Below, one piece after another: positions 1 to 8,244 of a DNA stretch of 64,000 nt. The notes below the pieces were generated by a model that was not told the DNA's origin, made no database searches, and was given only the letters and a program-made list of their open reading frames with translations. The stretch lies in contig JAIEQJ010000060.1 in the NCBI GenBank assembly GCA_019747815.1, positions 20,880-84,879 on the forward strand, written 5' to 3'. This DNA is from Hyphomonadaceae bacterium. Its GTDB lineage: Bacteria; Pseudomonadota; Alphaproteobacteria; Rhizobiales; Hyphomicrobiaceae. How positions within the stretch are numbered: the stretch's first letter is position 1; each line of letters starts with the position of its first letter. The position numbers and the translations under genes were made by a program.

Positions 1-180
1 GTCGGCAGGGACGTCGAGGTGCTCATGGAGCGCGGCGATCTCGGGCGCACGCCGGGTTTTGCCGAGGTGCAGATGCCGCGCGGCGCCGCCGACGCTGGCG
101 ATGTCGTGTCCGCCCGCGTCACTCGGTCCGACGGTGTCCGCTTGCAGGCTGAGCGGCTTTCTCCCAAGTGTGCTCCGTGA
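1..180 (+). CDS. mtaB: tRNA t6A37 methylthiotransferase MtaB, C-terminal end (partial)
   Basis: The open frame runs from the window edge to the TGA at 178-180 and encodes about 59 residues. The fragment is rich in Val, Gly and Asp and resembles the C-terminal TRAM (RNA-binding) end of radical-SAM methylthiotransferases; it contains GFAEVQMP and ends QAERLSPKCAP. MtaB adds a methylthio group to t6A at position 37 of ANN-decoding tRNAs. The identification rests mainly on position: mtaB commonly lies directly before ftsY in alphaproteobacteria, and the stop here overlaps the ftsY start as GTGA. The catalytic [4Fe-4S] part is outside the window, so family assignment is an inference. Confidence 0.65.
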   Translation, partial: VGRDVEVLMERGDLGRTPGFAEVQMPRGAADAGDVVSARVTRSDGVRLQAERLSPKCAP

Positions 181-1253
181 GCGACAAACCGGAAAAGCGG
201 GGCGGCTTCTTCGGCGCATTCCGGCGCGCTGCGATGCCGGCTGCGCCGGCGCCGGACCCCGGCGAGAGCCCTGCCGCCGCGGCGGTGCAAGCGCCTGAGG
301 CCGCCGCCGCGACGGTGGCAGAGCCTGCCGGGGACAAGAAGCAGGGGTGGTTCCAGCGGCTCAAGGCGGGCTTGACCAAGACCTCCGCGCGGCTGTCGCA
401 GGACATTGCCGGCATCTTTACCAAGCGCAAGCTCGACGCCGATACGCTGGAGGAGCTGGAGGACCTGCTGATCCAGGCAGATCTTGGGGTCGACACGGCA
501 ATGCGCATCACCGCGGCCCTGGCCAAGGGCCGCCACGACAAGGAGATCACGCCCGAGGAGGTGCGGGCGGTGCTCGCCTCGGAGGTCGAGCGCGCGCTGG
601 CGCCGGTGGCCAGGCCCCTGCGCATCGAGGGGGACCACCGGCCCCATGTGGTGCTGGTGGTGGGTGTCAACGGCACCGGCAAGACCACCACCATCGGCAA
701 GATCGCGCATCAGCTCCGCCGGGAGGGCAAGACGGTGCTGCTGGCCGCCGGCGACACGTTTCGCGCCGCGGCCATCGATCAGCTCAAGATCTGGGGGGAG
801 CGCACCGGCGCCGAGGTCGTGGCCCGCGCCGTGGGGGCCGATTCCGCGGGCCTCGCCTTCGATGCCCTGACGCTGGCCCGCGACAAGAGATGCGACGTGT
901 TGCTAATAGACACGGCCGGCCGATTGCAGAACAAACAGGCATTGATGGACGAGCTCGAAAAGGTCCTTCGCGTATTGCGCAAGGTCGATCCGAGTGCGCC
1001 GCATCAGGTGCTTCTGGTGCTGGACGCGACGACCGGCCAGAATGCGCTTAACCAAGTGGAAGTCTTCAAGGATAAGGCAGGCGTCACAGGCCTTGTCATG
1101 ACCAAGTTGGACGGCACCGCACGAGGCGGCATCCTGGTCGCAATTTCGGCGAAGTTCGGCCTTCCTGTCCACGCCATTGGTGTCGGGGAAGGCATTGAGG
1201 ATCTGTCGGCATTCGACGCGCGCGAGTTTGCGCGCGCGATTGCGCTGGGCTAG
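177..1253 (+). CDS. ftsY: Signal recognition particle receptor FtsY
   Basis: FtsY is the SRP receptor GTPase that docks ribosome-SRP complexes at the SecYEG translocon on the inner membrane. The 358-aa product has an Ala/Pro-rich N-terminal extension, a helical N domain from about residue 55, and a complete G domain: P-loop GVNGTGKTTT near residue 163, DTAGR near 245, TKLDGTARGG near 309. I chose the GTG at 177 because it overlaps the mtaB stop (GTGA) and gives MSDKPEKRGG; a GTG at 168 would add three residues. The membrane-binding acidic A domain seen in E. coli is short here, as is usual in alphaproteobacteria. Translational coupling to mtaB is likely. Confidence 0.97.
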   Translation: MSDKPEKRGGFFGAFRRAAMPAAPAPDPGESPAAAAVQAPEAAAATVAEPAGDKKQGWFQRLKAGLTKTSARLSQDIAGIFTKRKLDADTLEELEDLLIQADLGVDTAMRITAALAKGRHDKEITPEEVRAVLASEVERALAPVARPLRIEGDHRPHVVLVVGVNGTGKTTTIGKIAHQLRREGKTVLLAAGDTFRAAAIDQLKIWGERTGAEVVARAVGADSAGLAFDALTLARDKRCDVLLIDTAGRLQNKQALMDELEKVLRVLRKVDPSAPHQVLLVLDATTGQNALNQVEVFKDKAGVTGLVMTKLDGTARGGILVAISAKFGLPVHAIGVGEGIEDLSAFDAREFARAIALG

Positions 1254-1318
1254 GAATGAGCGAAGGGAGAGGCCGGACTTAAGAGCCGCCTGATAAAGCG
1301 AACGTGGCAATTGAAACG

Positions 1319-1966
1319 ATGAATTGGCGGCGCAGGCATTTTCCGTTCAACGCCGAGCAGACGGTCAACATCCTGGGCGAGATCGGGCCGCTGGTGGCGA
1401 TGTTCCTCGTCAACGGCATCTACGGCATCGCCGCGGGCACCTGGGCGCTGATCCTCACCACCGTCGTGTCGCTGGTGGCCAGCCTGTGGATGCTCGGCCG
1501 GCCGCCGATCATGCCCTTCATCGCGGGCGCGGTCAGCGTCACGTTCGGCGCGCTGACCCTGATCACCGGCGATGCCATGTGGGTCCAGATCAAGGTGACG
1601 CTGTTCAACGCCTTGGTGGCGGGCGTGCTGTGGTTCGGCCTGCGGACCGGGCACAACTTCTTCCGCTTCGTCTTCAGCAAGACCTTCCACTACACCGAGG
1701 AGGGCTGGTACAAGCTGACGCGCAACGTGGCGCTGTTTTTCCTCGGCACGGCCGTCATCAACGAGGTGGTGCGGCTCGGCTTCGATGACTTCGAGATGTT
1801 TGCGCTCGATCGCATCTTCACGGGCATCGATATCTGGATCCTGTTCAAGATTTTCATCATCATGCCCTTCACCGCCGCATTCTTCTGGTGGCAGGTGCGC
1901 CTGATGCAGAAATATCGCCTGCCGGCTGCCGCGGAGGCCGGGCCACGGAGCGACGGCGCGGCCTGA
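1319..1966 (+). CDS. YciB/IspZ-family inner membrane protein, divergent copy 1
   Basis: This 215-aa protein is a YciB (septation protein A / IspZ) homologue, a multi-pass inner membrane family linked to cell envelope synthesis and division. Conserved features are LGEIGPLVAMFLVN near the N terminus, a run of five or so hydrophobic segments, the EEGWYKLTRNVALFF block and AVINEVVR. The ATG at 1319 gives MNWRRRHFPF; a GTG at 1304 would add five residues and neither has a strong ribosome binding site. It lies 65 bp after ftsY and is followed by a second YciB homologue at 1999, with which it shares the same block order, so this is a tandem paralogous pair. Copy 1 looks more divergent from the classical family. 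Confidence 0.85.
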   Translation: MNWRRRHFPFNAEQTVNILGEIGPLVAMFLVNGIYGIAAGTWALILTTVVSLVASLWMLGRPPIMPFIAGAVSVTFGALTLITGDAMWVQIKVTLFNALVAGVLWFGLRTGHNFFRFVFSKTFHYTEEGWYKLTRNVALFFLGTAVINEVVRLGFDDFEMFALDRIFTGIDIWILFKIFIIMPFTAAFFWWQVRLMQKYRLPAAAEAGPRSDGAA

Positions 1967-1998
1967 CCGGTGAGCAACGCAAGGAATGGGCTACGGTC

Positions 1999-2580
1999 AT
2001 GACGAATGAGCCCGTGAGTGAACGCCCGGCCGAGCCCAACTCGCTGCTCAAGCTGCTGATCGATCTGGGCCCGCTGCTGGTCTTCTTTCTCACTTACGCC
2101 AAGGCCGGGATCTTCTGGGCAACGGGCGTCCTGATGGTGGCGACGGTGGCAGCCCTCATCGCCTCGCGCGTGCTGCTCGGGCGCTTTGCGCTGGCCCCGG
2201 CAGTCACCGCGGTGCTGGTGGTCGTGTTCGGCGGGCTGACCTTCCTTTTGGACGATCCGCGCTTCATCAAGATGAAGCCGACCATCATCAATCTGCTGTT
2301 TGCGGGCATTCTCGGGTTCGGCATCGCCACGGGTCGGCCGCTGCTCAAGATGCTCATGGGCGAGGCCCTGCGGCTGACCGACCAGGGCTGGCACAAGATG
2401 ACGGTGCGCTGGGCGCTGTTCTTTGTCGCCATGGCGGTGGTCAACGAGATCGTCTGGCGCAATTTCTCGGAAGCGGCCTGGGTCAACTTCAAGGTGTTCG
2501 GCATCCTGCCGCTCACGTTGATTTTCGCAATGGCGCAAGTCGGCCTGATCAAGCGCTACGAAGCGCGCGCGGACGCCTGA
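1999..2580 (+). CDS. yciB: Septation protein A / inner membrane protein YciB, copy 2
   Basis: This 193-aa product has the length and order of motifs of canonical YciB/IspZ: LLIDLGPLLVFFLTY at the start, a central LDDPRFIKMKPTIIN segment, DQGWHKMTVRWALFF and AVVNEIVWR. Four to six hydrophobic stretches predict an integral inner membrane protein. The ATG at 1999 (MTNEPVSERP) is preferred to an upstream in-frame codon at 1888 that would place the start inside copy 1 and add a non-family N terminus. The position after ftsY is the usual one for this gene in alphaproteobacteria, so this copy is the likely ortholog and copy 1 the additional paralogue. Confidence 0.92.
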   Translation: MTNEPVSERPAEPNSLLKLLIDLGPLLVFFLTYAKAGIFWATGVLMVATVAALIASRVLLGRFALAPAVTAVLVVVFGGLTFLLDDPRFIKMKPTIINLLFAGILGFGIATGRPLLKMLMGEALRLTDQGWHKMTVRWALFFVAMAVVNEIVWRNFSEAAWVNFKVFGILPLTLIFAMAQVGLIKRYEARADA

Positions 2581-2771
2581 GGCGTCGTCTGCTTTATCAA
2601 AAAATGGGACGCTATGACGCATTTTTTAGCGTACGCGATTCCATGCCGATGTGTAATCTTGCATAAGACTGGCTCACCCGGATGATCCGTCCGCGTGGCT
2701 GTGTGCAACTCAAGAGCAGCGCGGTGGCCCAAATGCCAGTCAACGTACAGAGAGGGACTAGCAAAAGAGCA

Positions 2772-3227
2772 ATGAAACGCGACAGTAACGACCGCCTTAG
2801 TCGCTCCCCCATTCACCTGCTGCACCGCGCAGGCCAGTGTGCGGGAGACATCTTTCACGCAGAGATGAAGGTCGGGGGGCTGACACCGCGCCAGCTTGCC
2901 GTTCTGATCACGGTTTCGCAGAACGAGGGGCTCAGCCAGACCGGCCTTGTCGATCGCACCGGCATCGACCGTTCGACGCTGGCCGACATCGTGCGGCGGA
3001 TGCAGAGGAAGGGCTTGCTGCAGCGCCGGCGCACCCGTGAGGATGCGCGCGCTTATGCGGTCAAGCTCACCGACGAGGGACGTCGCGTTCTGCGCTCGGC
3101 CGAGCCTCTGGCCAGGAAGGTCGACGAGCGGGTTCTGGAGGCGCTGCCCAGCAAGCAGCGCGAGCAGTTCATCGACGATCTGCAGTCCATCGTGGACGCG
3201 CTGCAGAAGATGTCGCCGCAAGGCTGA
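2772..3227 (+). CDS. MarR-family transcriptional regulator
   Basis: This 151-aa protein is a MarR-type winged-helix repressor or activator. The DNA-binding region is plain: LTPRQLAVLITV, then the recognition helix in DRTGIDRSTLADIVRRM, then the wing RRRTREDARAYAVKLTDEG. The C-terminal helix ending DALQKMSPQG would form the dimer interface. I start at the ATG at 2772 (MKRDSNDRL), which follows a purine-rich AGAGGGAC stretch; an upstream ATG at 2682 would add an unlikely 30 residues. It stands alone, convergent with the pilus locus, and the ligand and targets are unknown. Confidence 0.88.
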   Translation: MKRDSNDRLSRSPIHLLHRAGQCAGDIFHAEMKVGGLTPRQLAVLITVSQNEGLSQTGLVDRTGIDRSTLADIVRRMQRKGLLQRRRTREDARAYAVKLTDEGRRVLRSAEPLARKVDERVLEALPSKQREQFIDDLQSIVDALQKMSPQG

Positions 3228-3320
3228 CAGGCAACGCTGCCGATTATCGGCCGGCACGAAGGGCCTTCCGCAGGAGATTGCGGGGGGCTTTTCGCTTGCG
3301 CTCCTGAGACGGCCTGACGC

Positions 3321-4283
3321 TCAAAAGGACACGGTGACCGTGATGGTGTCCAGGAATGTGCCGGGGCTCGGCGTCGGCTGCGGAGGAACGCGGCCATAGA
3401 CGGTGTGGCTTTGGGCAAAGCCCGATCCCGTGGCGGACACGGTATTGACCCCGCTCGTGCTCCCCCAAGGCTGTGACCTGGCCGGATTCTGGAACAGACC
3501 ATAGGTGACGGTCTCGGCACCCTTCTGCATCTTGCGCAGCGTGGGGTTGGTGGCGCCGCTCAGTCCGCCGTCCAGGAGGATGGTGTAGGGGATTGTGTTG
3601 GAGCAGGTCACCGTCAGGGTGTTGGTGCTGTCGACATTGGCGGTGAGCAGGCCCGTGCTGCCGAAATCGAGCGTTGTCGCGCTGACGGTGCAGGACGGAA
3701 CCACGGTCGCGGTGACCGTGAAGGTCGCCGTGCCCGTCGGGGTCGCCAGCGTGGCGCAATCCGGCGGCAGCAGCCCCAGCAGATAGGCCTGGAAGTTGAT
3801 GGCCGTGAAGCCCGCGAAGGAGGACGTGTAGGTGCCCGGCGCCACGGCCTGCTGGCCCGCGGGAATGCGGGCGAACATGGTCCGTGACGTGCTGCCGCTG
3901 CCCAGCACCACCAGGGTAATGTCGGTCGGCGGCGCGGCCCCGGCCCACAGGCGCGATCCCCACACGGTCGAGAAGCCGGCATCCGAGAAGAGATTGTAAT
4001 CAAGTTGCGCGGCACCGCTTTTCAGGAAGCGCGGATTGCCGGAGGGGTCGCCGCCGCTGGTTCCGGGCCCGACATTGGGGCAGGTGCGCACCGCGGAGAG
4101 CAGGATGCCAGAGCACGACGCAGAGTATGTGCCGCTGGTGGTGAACGCCGTATTGGCCGTCACGTCGATATTGCCGAAGTTGAGATTGTCGATGCTGAAA
4201 TTGCAGGTCTGGGCCAGCGCCGGGCTTGCGGAGACCAGAAGGAGCACAACGGCGATGAGGCACGTTCGGCGGGCTGGCTTCAT
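3321..4283 (-). CDS. Csu-type pilus tip adhesin, two spore coat protein U domains (CsuE-like)
   Basis: The 320-aa secreted protein has a signal peptide (KPARRTCLIAVVLLLVSASPALA) followed by two SCPU domains: residues about 28-165 beginning TCNFSIDNLNFGNIDV, and about 190-320 beginning CTVSATTLDFGS and ending in the typical terminal strand YGRVPPQPTPSPG...ITVTVSF. A two-domain subunit encoded last in the operon is the architecture of CsuE, the tip adhesin of archaic Csu pili. The ATG at 4283 overlaps the usher stop (ATGA), so the genes are probably translationally coupled. It shares its C-terminal block with the single-domain pilin at 7431-7949, as expected for donor-strand-exchanged subunits. 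Adhesive target is unknown. Confidence 0.88.
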   Translation of the reverse strand: MKPARRTCLIAVVLLLVSASPALAQTCNFSIDNLNFGNIDVTANTAFTTSGTYSASCSGILLSAVRTCPNVGPGTSGGDPSGNPRFLKSGAAQLDYNLFSDAGFSTVWGSRLWAGAAPPTDITLVVLGSGSTSRTMFARIPAGQQAVAPGTYTSSFAGFTAINFQAYLLGLLPPDCATLATPTGTATFTVTATVVPSCTVSATTLDFGSTGLLTANVDSTNTLTVTCSNTIPYTILLDGGLSGATNPTLRKMQKGAETVTYGLFQNPARSQPWGSTSGVNTVSATGSGFAQSHTVYGRVPPQPTPSPGTFLDTITVTVSF

Positions 4284-6709
4284 CGGCGGCACACCACGGG
4301 ATCGATCAAGGCCTGTCCGGGTGCATGCGCATGCACAATCGTGGCCCGGCAGTCCTGCCCGGCGGAGCTGACCACGACCCGTGTCGTCGCCTCGAGGTCC
4401 TTGAGGAACGCCTGCCCGTCATAGCCGATCACGAACTCGCCCTCCCGGTTCTCGATCCGGCCACGGCTGCCCGGCGGCAGGAAGGCGCCGTCGGGGCTGC
4501 GAAACACCACCACTGCCGATGGCACATCGCGGCGCACCCCGAAATCGACGGCAACGCCGCTGCGGTCGCCGGGCGCGACCTCGACCTCGGTGCGGGGGAC
4601 GTCGGCGCCGACGGGCAGGTTGGCAGGGTCGATGGAGATCTTGGCCTTCTGGTAGGAGCGCAGACCGGTCACCAGAGCCTTGCCGTCGCTGCCCGTGACG
4701 GCGGTCCGGCGGTTCTCGTAGAGCACATCCACATCCGCAGCCCCGACATCGACGATGGCGAAGGCATCATCGATCCGGTTGGCCAGGAAAACGCCGTCCT
4801 TGGTCGTCACCACGGCGCCATTGATCTCGGCCGTGGCGGCCACGTTGCTGCCGCGGCTGAAAACGCGCGCCTGCACCGTGGCCCGCTCGCCGCGGTAGGC
4901 TGCGGCGGCCATGGCCGTCTCCGTTTCTCGGGTCGAGACGCGGGCCTGCCATCCCACGCTGCCGGGTTCGCGCCCCAGCGGCTGCATGGCATCGGCCGCA
5001 TAGATCGTGCCGCCTCGGTCGTGCGTCACGCTGGCGACCGAGCTGACATTGCCGCCCAGCGGGACCAGGACGCCGAAATACAGGCCGAAGTTCCGGTCGG
5101 CGGAAAAATCGTGGAAGGCGGTTGCCAGCAGCGTCATGTTATTGCCCAGCGGGCGCGAATAGGACGCGGTTACAATACTGTTGGTCGGAGCATCCACATA
5201 TTCAATGCGCGCGATATTGAAGGCGAGCCGGGTGTTGTCGAACGGCATCGGAATGCCGATGGAGAACTGGTCGAGCGCGCGCGGGGGGAGAACGCCGGTC
5301 CAAAATCTCGGGAAGAACGCGCCATTGAAGATCCGGCCGTTGCCCTCGGCCGTGACCGATGCAAGATCGGCATAGTCGCCGAAGCTGCGCTGGCTGCTCA
5401 CACGCCCGTCGAAGCCCAGAAACTGGAAGTCGAGGGCGCCGTACGCCTGGCTGCCGAGGTTGCCGTCTGCCGCGCTGAGGCTGAAGGCGCCCGACAGCCT
5501 GCCCCAGGCCGCCAGCCGGGCGACGGCGCCGATGCCGGCATTGATGAGATTCGGCGCGGCCTCCCCGTGCCCCTCCACGGTCACCCCGTCGGTCAGTCCG
5601 TAGCGTCCGCTCAAGGAGCCGATCGGCTGGGCCCAGTAGTCGTCCGACACGATGCCGTAGTTGCGCCGCGCAAAGCCGGCCTCCGCGGAGAAATCGTAGA
5701 GGCCGGCGCGCAGCAGCGCGGCGGACGCGTAGAACGGCGCGGTGGCGACCGTCTCGCGTCCGGCTGCGTCCCGCAGCACGATGCGGGCCGCCCCGGCGCC
5801 CGATGTGACAGGGATGTTGTTGATCTCGAACGGGCCGGCGGGCACCTCGCCGCTGTAGGCCTTGGCGCTGTTGACATAGATGTCCACGGTGGATGGCACG
5901 GCGGCACTGCCGGCAAAGCTCGGCAGCGGCATGGTGATGAGGTCGGGCCGCAGGATGAAGTTGCGCTGCGCCTGCAGGCCGCCCATGCGGACGGGGCGCG
6001 TCCAGGCCAGGCCGCCCGATATGACGTCTCCCAGCCGATAGGTGATGAGCCGGTCGGTGTCCGACAGGATCCAGGTGGTGTCGAGCCGCAGCAGCGGCGT
6101 GTCCGAGCCGGTGAGGCCGCGAACCAGCCCGGAGAGCACCACGGTGCCGTAGGGCCCGAAGAAGCGGCTGTCCAGCGTGGCCGAGATCGCATCGAACGTC
6201 GCCTCGCCCCAGTTGCCATACTGCACGCCCGCCGATCCGAACAGATTGTAGTTGAAGACGGCGCCGGTGGTGTTGACGAGCGCATGAGCCGGCGGCGACG
6301 CTGGCCTTCCGGCATCCAGCCGCTTCGGCAGTCTCGCGGCGCCGTCGATGACAATATCGATCGTCTGCATCTGCCGCGAGTAGCGGTAGATAACGCCTGG
6401 AATGTCATCGAGCACAATGAGGCCGCTGCCCTGCCGGCTCGCGGGAACGCTGATGCCAAGCTCCGCAAGCTCGCGGGCCGTGGCCCCGATCCGTCCCCCT
6501 GGGAGCAGCGTGAAGGCGCCAATCAGGTTGCTGGGAGCACCGTTGATGGCAACCTCGAGTTGCAGCTCGAGAGCGTCGTTGCGTGCGTGCGCCGGTGCGG
6601 CGAAGACCATGGATACGAGAAGGCACGCAGCCACAACTAACCACAGACAACCCTCGAAACCATCCTCACCGCCGCGCCCGCACAACCCCTGTCGTTTCCA
6701 GTGGCCCAT
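4280..6709 (-). CDS. Outer membrane fimbrial usher (CsuD-like)
   Basis: This 809-aa protein is a fimbrial usher, the outer membrane pore that assembles and secretes pilus subunits delivered by the chaperone. A hydrophobic leader (LVVAACLLVSMVFAAPAHA) precedes the N-terminal chaperone-binding domain with ALELQLEVAINGAP. The long central region has the Gly- and aromatic-rich strand pattern of a beta-barrel, with VDIYVNSAKAYSGEVPAGPF and a plug-like segment. The C-terminal part has the usual small beta domains (AVTGSDGKALVTGLRSYQ). I chose the ATG at 6709, which overlaps the 3' end of the chaperone gene by 44 nt; longer starts would lie further inside it. It is part of the four-gene pilus operon. 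Confidence 0.92.
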   Translation of the reverse strand: MGHWKRQGLCGRGGEDGFEGCLWLVVAACLLVSMVFAAPAHARNDALELQLEVAINGAPSNLIGAFTLLPGGRIGATARELAELGISVPASRQGSGLIVLDDIPGVIYRYSRQMQTIDIVIDGAARLPKRLDAGRPASPPAHALVNTTGAVFNYNLFGSAGVQYGNWGEATFDAISATLDSRFFGPYGTVVLSGLVRGLTGSDTPLLRLDTTWILSDTDRLITYRLGDVISGGLAWTRPVRMGGLQAQRNFILRPDLITMPLPSFAGSAAVPSTVDIYVNSAKAYSGEVPAGPFEINNIPVTSGAGAARIVLRDAAGRETVATAPFYASAALLRAGLYDFSAEAGFARRNYGIVSDDYWAQPIGSLSGRYGLTDGVTVEGHGEAAPNLINAGIGAVARLAAWGRLSGAFSLSAADGNLGSQAYGALDFQFLGFDGRVSSQRSFGDYADLASVTAEGNGRIFNGAFFPRFWTGVLPPRALDQFSIGIPMPFDNTRLAFNIARIEYVDAPTNSIVTASYSRPLGNNMTLLATAFHDFSADRNFGLYFGVLVPLGGNVSSVASVTHDRGGTIYAADAMQPLGREPGSVGWQARVSTRETETAMAAAAYRGERATVQARVFSRGSNVAATAEINGAVVTTKDGVFLANRIDDAFAIVDVGAADVDVLYENRRTAVTGSDGKALVTGLRSYQKAKISIDPANLPVGADVPRTEVEVAPGDRSGVAVDFGVRRDVPSAVVVFRSPDGAFLPPGSRGRIENREGEFVIGYDGQAFLKDLEATTRVVVSSAGQDCRATIVHAHAPGQALIDPVVCRR

Positions 6710-7394
6710 GGTTCGTAAGTGCCAGAATGGTGACGGTACTGCCCGGTGTGGGATTTGAGAGGGCGCCCTTGATCGACCAGCGCGCCATCGATCCGGCCAG
6801 CACATAGCCGGCCAGCCCGGGACCGAACGACATGACCTCGCCCTGCGCACCCCGCACGCGCAGCGCGGCGATGCGCACGTGGTGCGCGCCTGGATTGCTG
6901 GCGGCGACGGTGATCCTGCCGGCGTGCTGCTCGATGGACCAGGCCAGGGGCGCGCTGGCGCTGGTCGCGCCGAGGAAGAAGACCGGAATCGAATAGCGAA
7001 CGGCGAAGGTGACGCCGGAGTTGCGCGCGCCGGCCGGCTCGGGGACCTCGTCGATGAGGATGCGATAGCTCTCCTCCGTCTGCACCGGCTGCTGCGCGAC
7101 GCGCACGATGCGGACCAGTTGCGTGGAGCCCGGTGTGATCTCGCTCAGCGGAGGGCTGATCACCACATCGCGCGTCTCGACCAGCTTGTCGGCCCCGTCC
7201 TGCAGGGTCCAACGAAACACGCGAACCTGGGCGGTGAGCGTCTTGCTGCCGAGATTGCGCAACTGCATGCTGGACGTGGCCGCGCGCTGCGGAACCTCGA
7301 TGATGACCGGCGCCACCTGCAGCGACGCGGCGTGAGCCAGGGAGCATTGCAGCGCCAGCCCCAGCGCGATCAGCACGGCAGATACCCTCGACAT
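6666..7394 (-). CDS. Periplasmic fimbrial chaperone, PapD-like (CsuC-like)
   Basis: The 242-aa product is a two-domain immunoglobulin-like pilus chaperone that folds pilins in the periplasm and caps them before transfer to the usher. A signal peptide (SRVSAVLIALGLALQCSLAHA) is followed by ASLQVAPVIIEVP, the G1-strand region RYSIPVFFLG, and a second Ig domain ending VTILALTNHGPLE. The ATG at 7394 has a clear GGAGG eight bases upstream, which decides the start against an ATG at 7430. It lies between the pilin and usher genes, matching the csu order pilin-chaperone-usher-adhesin. Confidence 0.92.
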   Translation of the reverse strand: MSRVSAVLIALGLALQCSLAHAASLQVAPVIIEVPQRAATSSMQLRNLGSKTLTAQVRVFRWTLQDGADKLVETRDVVISPPLSEITPGSTQLVRIVRVAQQPVQTEESYRILIDEVPEPAGARNSGVTFAVRYSIPVFFLGATSASAPLAWSIEQHAGRITVAASNPGAHHVRIAALRVRGAQGEVMSFGPGLAGYVLAGSMARWSIKGALSNPTPGSTVTILALTNHGPLETTGVVRARR

Positions 7395-7430
7395 CGCGCG
7401 ACCTCCATCGCTGCTTGCGGGTCGGGACAA

Positions 7431-7949
7431 TCAGAACGTGACTGTGATCGTGACGGTATCGGTATACGTGTTCGGCGCCGGCGTCGGCTGCGGCGGCACC
7501 CGGCCGTAGATGGTGAAGGTGATGGCCGAGCCCGTGCCCGTGCCGGGGACCGTGTCGGTGCCCACGGTATTGCCCCAGTTTACCGTGCGCGCGGGATTGG
7601 AGAACATCTGGTAGTCGACGGTGGCCGAGGCCGGGGAGATCATCTTGCGGGTGGCGATGGTGCCGCCGACCGTCGTGCCGGCATTGAGGCCGACATTGAA
7701 GGTCGTGGTATTCGTGCACAGCACGTCGAAGGTTGTGGTCTGGTCGACGTTGGCCGTGAGCAGGGTGGCGGTGCCGAAGTCGAGCGTGTTCGTCACCGAG
7801 ATGATGCAGGTGCTGAGGATGACGATGCGGGCCTGAAACGTGTTGGTGGCGGTCGCCGCCCAGGCCGCGGAGCCGCCGATGGCAGCCAGGCCGATGATGA
7901 GCCCGGCAAGCCGCCGACAAGCCGCCCGTGCCCTTCGACCTTCAGCCAT
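7431..7949 (-). CDS. Csu-type major pilin, spore coat protein U domain (CsuA/B-like)
   Basis: This 172-aa secreted subunit has a positively charged leader and signal peptide ending GGSAAWA, then one SCPU domain with CIISVTNTLDFGTATLL, LCTNTTTFNVGL, YQMFSNPARTVNWGN and the terminal strand YGRVPPQPTPAPN. A single-domain, first-in-operon gene is expected to be the polymerising shaft subunit. The ATG at 7949 gives MAEGRRARAA and has GGGGA just upstream. The mature protein is rich in Thr, giving the low-charge character of secreted pilins. It follows the AT-rich promoter region at 7950-8244. Confidence 0.9.
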   Translation of the reverse strand: MAEGRRARAACRRLAGLIIGLAAIGGSAAWAATATNTFQARIVILSTCIISVTNTLDFGTATLLTANVDQTTTFDVLCTNTTTFNVGLNAGTTVGGTIATRKMISPASATVDYQMFSNPARTVNWGNTVGTDTVPGTGTGSAITFTIYGRVPPQPTPAPNTYTDTVTITVTF

Positions 7950-8244
7950 GGTGTGATTTCCCCGCGATTGTCGTCGCTTCAACAGCCGGAAAGAGCTGTC
8001 TAGATAAAACAATCAGGGTAAACTTTGTGTTGAGCGCGAGAGTTGAATAAACCAATTCGGAATAAAAGACGCTGAGAATGGCATTTCGCGCTCGTTCATC
8101 TATAGGATAACCGTAATTATAGTGCAATGGGCGCTATTTGAATAACGATATTCTATATCCGACTGCTGCCGGGCCTAGTTTTGGCGAAGCCGCCCGCGGC
8201 GATGACCTCGAGCGGTGAAGATGGGAGAAAGCGCTGTGAGCCGC
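7950..8244 (-). promoter_or_regulatory. AT-rich upstream region of the pilus operon with candidate promoter
   Basis: Between the pilin start and gshB there is about 295 bp without a gene. From roughly 7985 to 8165 it is far more AT-rich than the rest of the window. On the minus strand a perfect TATAAT lies at 8116-8121 (plus strand ATTATA), preceded at 17 bp by a weak TATTCA. An AT-rich leader is common for pilus operons controlled by nucleoid proteins, but no specific operator is recognisable. The first 55 bp after gshB show nothing notable. Confidence 0.45.
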
